A DNA stretch of 64,000 nucleotides from Sarcina sp. DSM 11001. GTDB taxonomy: Bacteria > Bacillota > Clostridia > Lachnospirales > Lachnospiraceae. This document shows positions 50,398 to 59,200 of this stretch, piece after piece. The notes below the pieces were generated by a model, which saw only the letters and a list, made by a program, of their open reading frames with translations, had not been told where the DNA came from and made no database searches. A program made the position numbers and the translations under genes. The DNA lies in contig NZ_FNFZ01000015.1 in assembly GCF_900101015.1 (NCBI RefSeq), positions 44,474 to 108,473 of the forward strand, written 5' to 3'. Positions within the stretch are counted from its first letter, which is position 1. Each line of letters starts with the position of its first letter.

Positions 50398-51765
50398 ATG
50401 AAAAGGAAAAAACGTAAGAGTATTGTGGGGCATGCCTTTAATACTCTGCAGGAAAAGATCGGGGATAACCCTGTCGAAAGCCTGCAGGAAAAGCTGGGAG
50501 ACCATCCCATCGAGGTTCTGCGGGAAAAGGTCGGAGACCATCCCATCGAGGCTCTGCAGGAAAAGCTGGGAGACCATCCCATCGAAGCCCTTCAGGAGAA
50601 AGTCGGGGACAGGGCAGAGCAGGCAATTGGTAATCTGATTGAAAAAACACCGCTGGAGGTGCCGGAACTGCAGGTTGTCCCGGGCCAGAACCTTTCACAG
50701 GGACAAATAGAACCCGAGCCGTACCAGTGGTACCGCGTGCCGGTGACTGGCGGTAAGACAGCGGACGGATCGGAATATCACATCTATATCCGCAAAGGAA
50801 CAACCGACCACCTGTGTGTATTTTTGTCCGGCGGCGGCATTGCCTGGAACCCCTATACGGCTGACCGCCCCGTGACCGGAGGCCGTGTCCTGGCATGGCA
50901 GCCCAATTATTACTGGAATAACCTGCGCCCTTTTACACAGGTCTTTAACATAGGCGTCGGCATTACGGACAACAGCGCCCGGCTGAATCCCTTCCGGGAC
51001 TGGAACTTCATTGTGATCACCTATGCGACCGGAGATATGCATCTTGGCCGGAACAATTACCGCTATACGAATGAAGAGGGGCAGGAGAAATGCCTGTATT
51101 TTCACGGCTATGAAAACTTTATGCTTTCCATGCGTATTGGAAAGACTCTTTTCCGGCAGGCAGACAAGCTTTTGATCGCCGGAGAAAGTGCCGGCGCTTT
51201 TGCGGTACCCGCCCTGGCGGAGCAGATCCACCAGGAATTTTATCCGGCCTGTCACGATGTGGCCCTGTTTTCGGACAGTGCCCTGCTTTTAAACCGGGAC
51301 TGGAAAAAGACCGCCCGGGAAGTCTGGAATGTCCGGCCTGAGACCGCCGCAGATATCAAGGGAAAAAATCTGACGCTTGACTGGTACAGGGCCCTGTACC
51401 GGCGCAGAGGAGACCAGTACAAGTATCTCTATGCATGCTCAGTCCGGGATTACCTTTTGAGCGCCTTTTACAACGATGTGCGGAACAAAACCTATGAGAC
51501 TGACAAACGGATGCAGCGGCTTTTTACACGACAGCTCCGACAAATGGTCCGTTCTCTCCAGAAACTGACACCCACCTTCGGAATCTATCTCTACGACTGG
51601 AGACGACCGGTCCTCTATCGGGGCGGAACCATCCATACCATGGTGCGTCAGCCCGAATTTTATCTGCATCGGAGAGGCATGCCCAGCATGGCGAAATGGC
51701 TGGCTGCTGCCGTGGACGGAGATATACAGAGCATAGGGCTCGAGTTGCTGGAAAAGAAAAAATAA
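50398..51765 (+). CDS. Pectinacetylesterase/Notum-like alpha/beta hydrolase
   Basis: 455 residues. After a basic N-terminus (KRKKRKS) come five 12-residue repeats of the type LQEKLGDHPIEA (residues about 15-75), then the hydrolase domain. LCVFLSGGGIAWNPY is the oxyanion region, LLIAGESAGAFAVPALA gives nucleophile Ser, DSALLL supplies Asp, and GTIHTM could supply His. No secretion signal precedes the repeats, so it may act in the cytosol or at the inner membrane face. It probably removes O-acyl groups, opposite in sense to the acyltransferase of the same operon. Start ATG 50398 has GAGAGG. Confidence 0.78.
   Translation: MKRKKRKSIVGHAFNTLQEKIGDNPVESLQEKLGDHPIEVLREKVGDHPIEALQEKLGDHPIEALQEKVGDRAEQAIGNLIEKTPLEVPELQVVPGQNLSQGQIEPEPYQWYRVPVTGGKTADGSEYHIYIRKGTTDHLCVFLSGGGIAWNPYTADRPVTGGRVLAWQPNYYWNNLRPFTQVFNIGVGITDNSARLNPFRDWNFIVITYATGDMHLGRNNYRYTNEEGQEKCLYFHGYENFMLSMRIGKTLFRQADKLLIAGESAGAFAVPALAEQIHQEFYPACHDVALFSDSALLLNRDWKKTAREVWNVRPETAADIKGKNLTLDWYRALYRRRGDQYKYLYACSVRDYLLSAFYNDVRNKTYETDKRMQRLFTRQLRQMVRSLQKLTPTFGIYLYDWRRPVLYRGGTIHTMVRQPEFYLHRRGMPSMAKWLAAAVDGDIQSIGLELLEKKK
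50444..50620 (+). repeat. 36-bp in-frame minisatellite of the hydrolase gene
   Basis: Five 36-bp units (12 codons) encoding LQEKLGDHPIEA variants. Copies 2 to 4 are nearly identical. They are contiguous without spacers and in frame, so not CRISPR. Confidence 0.93.
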
Positions 51766-51880
51766 AAAATCCCGGTCTGCGTGGAGGATCCCGAAATCAC
51801 AGCTACGGAGAATTCAGAATACATTGCCGCCGTGACTACGCCAGCCTTATTGTCATAGTGACAGGGACACATTAATACAG

Positions 51881-51926
51881 ACAAGTCGGAAGGATACGAA
51901 AATCAGAATCCCTCCGACTTGTTTTC
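51881..51926 (+). terminator. Terminator of the acyltransferase-hydrolase operon
   Basis: A near-perfect stem (51881-51895 with 51908-51922) ending in a T run. Confidence 0.85.
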
Positions 51927-51984
51927 TGTCCAGATTCTGCTAATATTTTGACCGATAACATGTGAATCCTTTAAGTTTTGCCAT

Positions 51985-52103
51985 AAAATGACAGAAAACG
52001 TCATTTTTACATGTCAAATTCTTTATATTTCCTGTCCATAAGCTGCCTTATTTTCATACCTTCCGGATGCTAGTATATACTCAGATCAAGGGAAAACCTG
52101 ATC
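51985..52103 (+). promoter_or_regulatory. Small-protein regulon promoter/leader, copy 2 (diverged)
   Basis: A terminator hairpin (51985-51992 with 52000-52007) is followed by TGTC(A) at 52012 and TGTCC at 52033, 21 bp apart. A TAGTATATAC -10 lies at 52071-52080, and a 5' hairpin GATCAAGG/CCTGATC at 52084-52103. About 85 nt of A-rich untranslated leader follow. Confidence 0.7.
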
Positions 52104-52188
52104 AGAAAAACATCAAACCATTCATCCCGACAGACAGGGAAAATATAACAATCATCCGCGAAGGAAATCAAATAAGGAGGAAAAGACC

Positions 52189-52425
52189 ATGACAACCAGG
52201 ACAGAGAACGAAATGAGAATTTTCAACGAAGCGATCAACAAATGCAGGATGCCGGTTTTTCTGATCTCTTCCGACGGCACAGAGTACAATATGAAGTCCG
52301 CGGACCAGAACAAGGCAGGAATGGCCAGATGGATTAAAGACAGCAACAACGAGATGGAGATCTACACCTGCGACCTCGAAGACGAGATGATCATGATGAG
52401 ATTTCTCCTTAATAAGGCCGCGTAA
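52189..52425 (+). CDS. 78-residue small-protein family, divergent member
   Basis: 78 residues with AGGAGG before the ATG. It aligns end to end with the two closer paralogues at 53134 and 55653: the block LN/FNEAINKCRMPVFLISSDG corresponds to LNAALDKCKNPVWLMGPND, then YNMK, then the acidic EDEMIMMRF corresponds to EDEA(I/V)M(Y/F)NYF. I recognise no named domain. It is a small acidic alpha/beta protein with no export signal. The shared promoter type suggests co-expression with the paralogues. Confidence 0.75.
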   Translation: MTTRTENEMRIFNEAINKCRMPVFLISSDGTEYNMKSADQNKAGMARWIKDSNNEMEIYTCDLEDEMIMMRFLLNKAA

Positions 52426-52431
52426 AAGATT

Positions 52432-52530
52432 CAAGACTCGCTCGCGAGTCTTGCGCGCCGGATGCGGGTTGACATGTCTTGTTTTTCAAAGACATGTCAA
52501 CATTTTCCGCACCGCATCCGTGCGCATCCT
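52432..52530 (+). other. Nested inverted repeats downstream of the small gene
   Basis: A 10-bp palindrome (52432-52441 with 52444-52453) is followed by a 12-bp stem TTGACATGTCTT/AAGACATGTCAA (about 52469-52500). The latter sits inside an outer CGGATGCGG/CCGCATCCG pairing (to about 52521). It could be a strong terminator, a small RNA or an element end. The tract 52530-52725 contains short repeats of (A)GCAGACTGCATC but no gene. Confidence 0.6.
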
Positions 52531-52780
52531 CGCGGAGCGTTTATTTTTCCTCGCGGGATTGTACCCACGATGAAGCAAGTTTCCCTTTCTACGCGTGTAT
52601 CCTACGTCTGAAAACACGGGTATTACGCGATGAAGAATAAAAGAACTGCCTGTTAAAAAGCAGACTGCACCAAGCAGACTGCATCAAACTGTATCGGACT
52701 GCATCGTCCTGCATCGTCCCGATTTTACTATTCTTTTTTCCAAAAACATACAAAAATATCGGTTTCTAAGCCATGAGAGG

Positions 52781-52903
52781 ACAAAAAAGACCTAAAACAG
52801 GTCTTTTTTGTTTGTCCGAATATTTATCAAAGCTGTCCCGAATCATATTTTCCGGACAGACCTCCGATGGTAATATACACGCAGATCAAGGGAAAACCTG
52901 ATT
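52781..52903 (+). promoter_or_regulatory. Small-protein regulon promoter/leader, copy 3
   Basis: A perfect terminator hairpin AAAAAAGACCT/AGGTCTTTTTT (52781-52812) is followed by TGTCC boxes at 52813 and 52834 (21 bp apart). The second is part of a near-perfect inverted repeat reaching 52859. TAATAT lies at 52871-52876 and a 5' hairpin at 52884-52903. About 230 nt of A-rich repeats (CAATCGATAAA, AACAACCAACAAAA, AATAATCCNGGAAAA units) separate it from the gene. Confidence 0.8.
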
Positions 52904-53133
52904 AAAAAAACTATCGATAAACAATCGATAAAACAACCAATAAAATGCAGCCAACAAAAACAATCAACAAAAACAACCAACAAAAAAACAAATACCATTA
53001 AGAATCATCCGGAGGATAATCCAGAAAACATCCACAGGATCATCCGGAAAAATGAATCCGGAAAAATAATCCCGGAAAATAATCCTGGAAAAAACGGATG
53101 ATGAGCCGTAAGACGGCAGGAGGTTTAAATAAT

Positions 53134-53370
53134 ATGAAGATCAGAACAGCAAACGACCTTAAAGAACTCAACGCAGTACTTGACAAATGCAAAAACCCCG
53201 TTTGGCTGATGGGTCCCAACGATGAAGCCTATAACATGAAGAATGAGGAAGAGTACATCGAAGGTATCATCAGACTGGCAGAAGACCATGACGATCAGCT
53301 CGGCTTCTTCACCACTTCCCGTGAAGATGAAGCGGTCATGTTTAACTACTTCGCGAAAATGGCTGCATAA
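53134..53370 (+). CDS. 78-residue small-protein family, member A
   Basis: 78 residues from ATG 53134 with AGGAGG ten bases upstream. It is nearly identical (about 90 percent by eye) to the copy at 55653, differing at a handful of positions. Sequence landmarks are IRTANDLKELNAVLDKCKNP, VWLMGPNDEAYNMK, IEGIIRLAEDHDDQL and a C-terminal MFNYFAKMAA. It is acidic and probably cytosolic, with no recognised family. Its 3' end (GGCTGCATAA) is repeated twice more just after the stop. Confidence 0.8.
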   Translation: MKIRTANDLKELNAVLDKCKNPVWLMGPNDEAYNMKNEEEYIEGIIRLAEDHDDQLGFFTTSREDEAVMFNYFAKMAA

Positions 53371-53449
53371 AAAACTGCATATAAAACTGCATAAAAAAGC
53401 ATCCCCAAGAGGGATATCCTCCTTCTAAAAATACATAATTGCCAAGAGG

Positions 53450-53492
53450 CCGCTGTACTGGACGAAAGCGTCAGTATGGCGGTTTTCTTTAT
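53450..53492. terminator. Recurrent terminator, copy 1
   Basis: Hairpin CCGCTGTACTG...CAGTATGGCGG (53450-53482) plus a T run. Four copies of this unusual terminator occur at 53.45, 55.02, 55.97 and 62.13 kb. Just upstream, ATATCCTCCTTC resembles an anti-Shine-Dalgarno sequence. Confidence 0.85.
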
Positions 53493-53554
53493 TCCTGGTA
53501 ATGGATAAATGATTATATTCGGCTCTGTAAATAATGGTCCAGTGGGTGAGTTGG

Positions 53555-53592
53555 TTGACTTTGCTCATAAAATATGATATAAAAATATCATA
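53555..53592 (+). promoter_or_regulatory. Promoter and palindromic operator of the HTH-Uma2 gene
   Basis: TTGACT (53555-53560), 17 bp and TATAAA (53578-53583). A perfect 8-bp inverted repeat, TATGATAT-AAAA-ATATCATA (53573-53592), covers the -10. Repression by the HTH domain of the downstream protein is likely. Confidence 0.7.
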
Positions 53593-53688
53593 AAGGAGAT
53601 AAAAATATCGCGCAAGAATTATTGCAAGTGCTGGGTGTGAGCAGAGAGCAGAGTGTAAAAGGATTATGCTTGAGAGAGGGAGACCAGA

Positions 53689-54741
53689 ATGACAATACGG
53701 GAAATGCAGGACAAAAAAAGAAAAATGGGAATCACGTATGCAGAGATTGCAAGGCGGGCAGGTCTTCCTCTTCCCACGGTGCAGAAAGTCCTGTCCGGAG
53801 CCACAAGATCCCCAAGGTATGAGACAATTCTCGCGCTGGAAAAAGTACTGGCGACGGCTCCGGACGCCCAGGAAGTTTCCGACAGAGATGTTTTCTCTCT
53901 CCCGGCAGGAGGCTTCGGAAACTGTGATACTTCACAGGCTTACTCACAGAGCAGCATGGAGACGTCATACGACTCATATAGTATCGAGACGTCCGGACAT
54001 TTTCCATACAGAAACACTCTGGCCGGAGAGCCGCAGCCAGCTTATGGGGAGAAGACTGCTCTGGGAGACATGTACAGAAGTAAAGAAGGGAAAGGCAGAA
54101 CTGTTGGCAGCAGCGCGGGAAGCATTGCAGGGAGTGGAGCTCGAAATACCTATCCTTTGCTGCCCTGGAAACAGCAGGGGGAATATACCGCAGAAGACAG
54201 AGAGACCTTGCCGGGGGATGTCCGCACAGAGCTGATCGATGGCGTGGTTTATGATATGGCTTCGCCAAAGGCCGTCCACCAGATTGTCCTGGTGAACCTT
54301 TCCAATCAGCTTTTCAATCAGATCAGCGAATGCGGCAGGGACTGTATGGTGTTTGTTGCGCCGTCTGATGTCTGGCTCACAGGGGATAATAAAAATATCT
54401 TTCAGCCGGACATTTATGTTATCTGTGATTACACAATGATTGGGAAGGACGGGTTCATCAAAGGAGCTCCGCCTTTTGTCATAGAGATTCTGTCACCCTC
54501 GACCAGAAGCAAAGATTTGCTGCTGAAGGCTTACAAATATCACGCTGCCGGTGTACAGGAATATTGGATCGTGGATCCTGAAAACAGGCAGGTGACTGTA
54601 TATAATTACAGTAAAGATCCGGATGGTACCGTGAATGTAAGGTACAGCTTTGCAGAAACCGTCCCGATCGGAATCAGCGGCGGATCATGCGCCGTTGATT
54701 TTTCAATCATTCAGACGGCATTGGAGAAAGTAGGGATGTAA
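53689..54741 (+). CDS. HTH domain fused to a Uma2-family (DUF820) endonuclease-like domain
   Basis: 350 residues. The N-terminal 60 form a LacI/XRE-like helix-turn-helix (GITYAEIARRAGLPLPTVQK). A Ser/Gly/Tyr-rich linker (about 65-165) leads to a Uma2 domain with the PD-(D/E)XK-like residues: ELIDGVVYDMASPKAVHQIV, then FQPDIYVICD, then PPFVIEILSPSTRSKDLLLK. It may be an autoregulated DNA-binding nuclease or transposon-derived protein. Uma2 function is not established. Its promoter carries a palindromic operator. GGGAG lies before ATG 53689. Confidence 0.8.
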   Translation: MTIREMQDKKRKMGITYAEIARRAGLPLPTVQKVLSGATRSPRYETILALEKVLATAPDAQEVSDRDVFSLPAGGFGNCDTSQAYSQSSMETSYDSYSIETSGHFPYRNTLAGEPQPAYGEKTALGDMYRSKEGKGRTVGSSAGSIAGSGARNTYPLLPWKQQGEYTAEDRETLPGDVRTELIDGVVYDMASPKAVHQIVLVNLSNQLFNQISECGRDCMVFVAPSDVWLTGDNKNIFQPDIYVICDYTMIGKDGFIKGAPPFVIEILSPSTRSKDLLLKAYKYHAAGVQEYWIVDPENRQVTVYNYSKDPDGTVNVRYSFAETVPIGISGGSCAVDFSIIQTALEKVGM

Positions 54742-54950
54742 CGTCCCCTCGGTGACGGCAAGTACGCGATGGTCTCTGTAGGACCGACCACATCCATGCA
54801 AATGAAAAAATTTGAGTATGAATTTCGAAAAAAAGGTGGAGCCGGTCAACAAGCAGGTTGGTTTCATCAAGTAAGGGCATTGAACTGATTAAGGGTTATG
54901 ACCTGAAAACAGGGCGGCTTCCGGCAAAGGCCGTACTGTGAATAAATAAT

Positions 54951-55004
54951 AAAACCAGCTGCGCAGAACAAAACCCTCTCGTGTCTGCGCAGCTGGTTTT
55001 GTGA
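54951..55004. terminator. Strong terminator after the Uma2 gene
   Basis: A perfect 16-bp stem (54951-54966 with 54985-55000), A-rich on one side and T-rich on the other. The stretch 54742-54950 holds only short open fragments with no clear gene. Confidence 0.9.
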
Positions 55005-55023
55005 ATACATATTTGCCAGGATG

Positions 55024-55062
55024 CCGCTGTACTTGACGTAAGCGTCAGTATGGCGGTTTTCT
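55024..55062. terminator. Recurrent terminator, copy 2
   Basis: CCGCTGTACTTGACGTAAGCGTCAGTATGGCGG-type hairpin (55024-55056), the same family as at 53450, placed immediately after another terminator. Confidence 0.8.
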
Positions 55063-55175
55063 ATTTGCGAAAATAAACGAATATCCGACAATATACAAAC
55101 AAATATATCAAATGTCCGCATAAAGGGACACCTGGTTTGAGAGAGTACGTAATCCTGTTTTTCTCCTCCTGGGGA

Positions 55176-55513
55176 GAGAATATCTGTAAATGTCCGTTCA
55201 AAGCATTGCAGGACAGATTATCCTATGCCAAGTGCCAAAAGCCAAATCGTCCCGATCTGTCCCGATTTTACTATTCTTTTTCCAAAAAACATACAAAAAT
55301 ATCGGCTTCTGAGCCATGAAAGGACAAAAAAGACCTAAAACAGGTCTTTTTTGTTTGTCCGAAAAATTATCAAATCTGTCCGGAATCATATTTTCCGGAC
55401 AGACCTCCGATGGTACTATACACACAGATCGAGGGAAAACCTGATCAAAAAAACAATCGATAAATAATCGATAAAAGCAGCCAACAAAAACAACCTGCAA
55501 AAGCAATCAACAA
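55176..55513 (+). repeat. About 330-bp direct repeat, left copy
   Basis: 55176-55513 matches 63677-64000 (the window end) closely throughout, including the promoter module and the A-rich leader. The copies face the same way and flank an 8.2-kb segment with the surface protein and decayed genes. Confidence 0.85.
55322..55446 (+). promoter_or_regulatory. Small-protein regulon promoter/leader, copy 4
   Basis: A terminator hairpin (55324-55354) precedes TGTCC at 55356 and 55377 (21 bp apart). A perfect 10-bp inverted repeat (55376-55385 with 55393-55402) follows, then TACTAT at 55414-55419 and a 5' hairpin at 55427-55446. Confidence 0.8.
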
Positions 55514-55652
55514 AAAAAAAAAACAATAAAGAATCATCCGGAGGATAATCCAGAAATATCCACAGGATAACCTGGGAAAACAATCCAGAAAAGAATCCTG
55601 AGGAACAGAACGGATGATGATGAGCCGTAAGACGGCAGGAGGTTTAAATAAT

Positions 55653-55889
55653 ATGATGATCAGAACAGCAAACGACCTTAAAGAACTCAACGCAGCACTT
55701 GACAAATGCAAAAATCCCGTATGGCTGATGGGTCCCAATGATGAAGCCTATAACATGAAGGATGAGGAAGAGTACATCGAAGGCATCATCAGACTGGCAG
55801 AAGACCATGACGATCAGCTCGGCATCTTCACCTCTTCCCGTGAAGATGAAGCCATCATGTATAACTACTTCAAGAAGATGGCTGCATAA
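55653..55889 (+). CDS. 78-residue small-protein family, member B
   Basis: 78 residues, the close paralogue of the gene at 53134; the two share coding sequence, ribosome-binding region (GGCAGGAGGTTTAAATAAT), tail repeats and terminator. Differences include MFNYFAK against MYNYFKK near the C-terminus and FFTTS against IFTSS in the centre. The duplicate therefore spans promoter, gene and terminator, about 0.7 kb. Function unknown. Confidence 0.8.
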   Translation: MMIRTANDLKELNAALDKCKNPVWLMGPNDEAYNMKDEEEYIEGIIRLAEDHDDQLGIFTSSREDEAIMYNYFKKMAA

Positions 55890-55968
55890 ATAACTGCATA
55901 TAAACCTGCATAAAAAAGCATCCCCAAAAGGGATATCCTCCTTCTAAAAATACATAATTGCCAAGAGG

Positions 55969-56010
55969 CCGCTGTACTGGACGAAAGCGTCAGTATGGCG
56001 GTTTTCTTTT
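55969..56010. terminator. Recurrent terminator, copy 3
   Basis: The same hairpin as at 53450, with a T run. The interval 56010-56263 contains an open fragment with DWWHCEQPCKKKHNTSE and GYAGWDRTNDGSGCYENNCG that I do not recognise, possibly part of a decayed gene, and then the leader of the large surface protein. Confidence 0.8.
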
Positions 56011-56263
56011 CCTGGGAAAGGATGCAAGTGATTGGTGGCACTGTGAACAGCCCTGCAAGAAGAAGCACAACACGTCGGAGCTGCCGCTGGGATTCCCTCC
56101 CAACGGCTATGCAGGATGGGACCGGACCAACGACGGTTCAGGCTGTTATGAAAATAATTGCGGCAAAATAGCCAATTTGTTTATGTAAGACACCATAATA
56201 TTTGGTATAGTTGTTTTGTAATTCTTTTATTTATCAGACATTAGGTTAAGGTAGGAGGATATC

Positions 56264-59200
56264 ATGAAACGAAACAGTCCCACGCTTGCAATGTTATTGG
56301 CTGCGACGCTGGCTTTTACGACTGTATGTCCCGCGTTTGCAGCTGAAGGGAGTGTCGAAGCGGGAAACGCACAGACTGCGTCTGCGGCAACGGAAGAACT
56401 TGTGACGTATGAAATGGCGGAAGAGCCGGACGGAGTCGGGATGGATGCAGATCCAGATCAGGACGTTGTCTCTGAAGCAAACAATGATGAATCAGGGAAC
56501 ACAGAAGAAGTGGATTCTACCGTGGTACAGGAAACAGAAGAAGACGCGGCTCTTGATGAGACAGTAGAAGACGAAGAGATTACAGATTCTGCTGAAGAAG
56601 CTGAGATGGATCTTGTCCAGGAAGCAGACCAGAAAGATGATGAAACCGGGGAAGAAGCTGCGATTCCAACAGAGGAAATGGAATCTGCAGAAAAGATGGA
56701 AGCTGTGACAGAAACAGAGGCAGAAGCAGCTTCCGATATGACAGAATCAGATAATACAGAGACGGTCGTGGAGAAAGAGGAAGAAGGCTCCCTGACAGAC
56801 TTTGATATACAGGATGCAGAAGATGTACGGGATGATGCCATAGAAAGCCAGGATGCGGCGGATGAGGCATTGGATTTGGCAGAAACGGAGGCTCCGTCAG
56901 AGGAGGAAACGGTTTCTGAGGATGCTGTGATGGATGGGATGTCCTCGGGAACGTTGGGAGATAATCTGACATGGACGCTGGATGGGGAAGGAGTCCTTAC
57001 CATCAGTGGAACGGGGAGAATGTATTTCTATGAAGAGTTTGCGCCCTGGTACTCATTCTCCTCATCTGTTAAAGCGATTCAAATTGAAGAAGGGGTGACA
57101 AGCATCCCGCACAATGCCTTTGAGTATTGCAATCAAGTGAATGATGTCACAATCCCTGAAAGCATGATGAAAATTGATTTTTGTGCTTTTAGCTATTGTA
57201 ATAATCTTACAAATGTTTACTATGCCGGCTCTAAAGGGCAATGGAACCAGATTGATATTAACGGGAATAATTACGAATTGCTCAATGCGGCCATTCAGTG
57301 TGCAAAAGAGGACATTTATGTAACCGGAATTGCTTTGGACCATACTTCCGCAAGCATGGTGGAGACATGGTTCTCCGGCGATTCTTTGCAGCTTACAGCA
57401 ACAATTACGCCTTCCGACGCCACGGTTAAATCCATTATTTGGACAAGCAGTGATGATAGCGTTGCCACCGTTGATAAAGATGGCAAGGTTGAGGGCCAAA
57501 AAGCAGGCACCGCAACGATCACGGCAACAGCAGCGGACGGAAGCGGTGCCACTGCGACCTGTACGGTAACAGTTTTGTTACCTTCCGGAACGTGCGGAGA
57601 TAATCTGACATGGACGCTGGATGGGGAAGGAATCCTTACCATCAGTGGAACGGGGAAGATGTATGATTATACAGGTGAAAATATGCCCTGGTGCTCATTC
57701 AACTCATCTGTTAAAGCAATCCATATTGAAGAAGGGGTGACGAGCATCGGGAAAAATGCATTCTATTGGTGCCGTCAATTGGAAGATGTTACAATCCCTG
57801 AAAGCATGACGAAAATTGGCGAATATGCTTTTGACGGGTGTGCTGGACTAACAAATGTTTACTTTGCAGGATCTGAAGGGCAATGGAACCGGATTGATAT
57901 TGGCAAGAGTAATTCCCGATTGCTCAATGCGAACATCCAATATGCAAAAGAGGACATTCATGTAACCGGAATTGCTCTGGACCATACATCCGTAAATATG
58001 GTGGAGAAATGGTTTTCCGGCGATTCCTTGCAGCTTACAGCAACAATTACGCCTTCCGACGCCACGGTTAAATCCATTATCTGGACAAGCAGTAACGATA
58101 GTGTTGCCAGCGTTAGTGAAAATGGCTGGGTTCAGGGCAAAAGTGCGGGCAACGCAACGATCACGGCAACGGCAGCGGACGGGAGCGGTGTCACTGCAAC
58201 CTGCACAGTAACAGTTCTGGTAGCTTCCGGAACCTGCGGCGATAACCTGACATGGACGTTTGATAAAGATCAGGTTCTTACTATTAGCGGGACAGGGGAG
58301 ATGATAAGCTCACCATGGTTGTCGGCTGAATCAGCATGGGGATCCTACATTTACAAAGATATTACCACAGTAGTAATTGAAGACGGTGTGACGAATATCA
58401 GGAATAATGCTTTTAAGGGCTTGTATAACTTGACGGGCATCACAATCCCAAACAGCGTGACAGATATCGGAAATACTGCATTTGAAAGATGCAGCAGCCT
58501 TTCGGACATCACGATCCCCTACAGTGTGACATGTATTGGTGAAAGCGCATTTTCTGAATGCAGTAGCCTGACAAGCATTTCGATTCCAGTTGGCGTGACA
58601 AGCATTGGAGGGTCTGCATTTTCTGGATGCACCAGCCTGGTGAGCATCTCGATTCCCGAAGGCGTGACAAGTGTTGGAGATTATACATTTTCTGAATGCA
58701 GCAGTCTGGCGGGCATCTCGATTCCCGAAGGCGTGACAAGCGTTGGAGATTATACATTTTCTGAATGCAGCAGTCTGGCGAGCGTCTCGATTCCCGAAAG
58801 CGTGACGAGTATTGGAAAATATGCATTCTATGGATGCAGCAGCCTGGCGGGTATCTCAATCCCGGTTGGTGTGACGAGTATTGGAGACGATGCATTCACA
58901 AATTGCAGAAGCCTGGCTGAAATTGAAGCGGATCCAAACAACAGCACATATAGTTCTCTGAATGGCGCTCTGCTTGATAAAGATCAGGAAACATTCATTT
59001 GCTGTCCGGAGGGGAAAACCGGGAGTTATCCGATCCCGGATGGCGTGACGGTCATTAAGAATTATGCATTTAGAAATTGCGGTAGCCTTGAGAGCATCAC
59101 GATCCCGGAAGGAGTGAGGAGAATCGAATATGGAACATTTTCCGGATGCAACAGCCTTTCGGACATCACAATCCCGGGAAGTGTGACGGTCATCGTGGGA

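Noticed and set aside
50444..50620. Regular 36-bp repeats considered as a CRISPR array
   Set aside because: Units are contiguous without spacers, in frame within a gene, and no cas genes are present. The same applies to the 35-bp units at 40121.
53346..53402. 18-residue hydrophobic peptides on the minus strand (also 55865-55921) resembling type I toxins
   Set aside because: They are the complement of the gene-tail repeats of the 78-residue genes, the ribosome-binding site is 15 nt away, and the third related site near 62086 breaks the frame. Probably by-products of the repeat.
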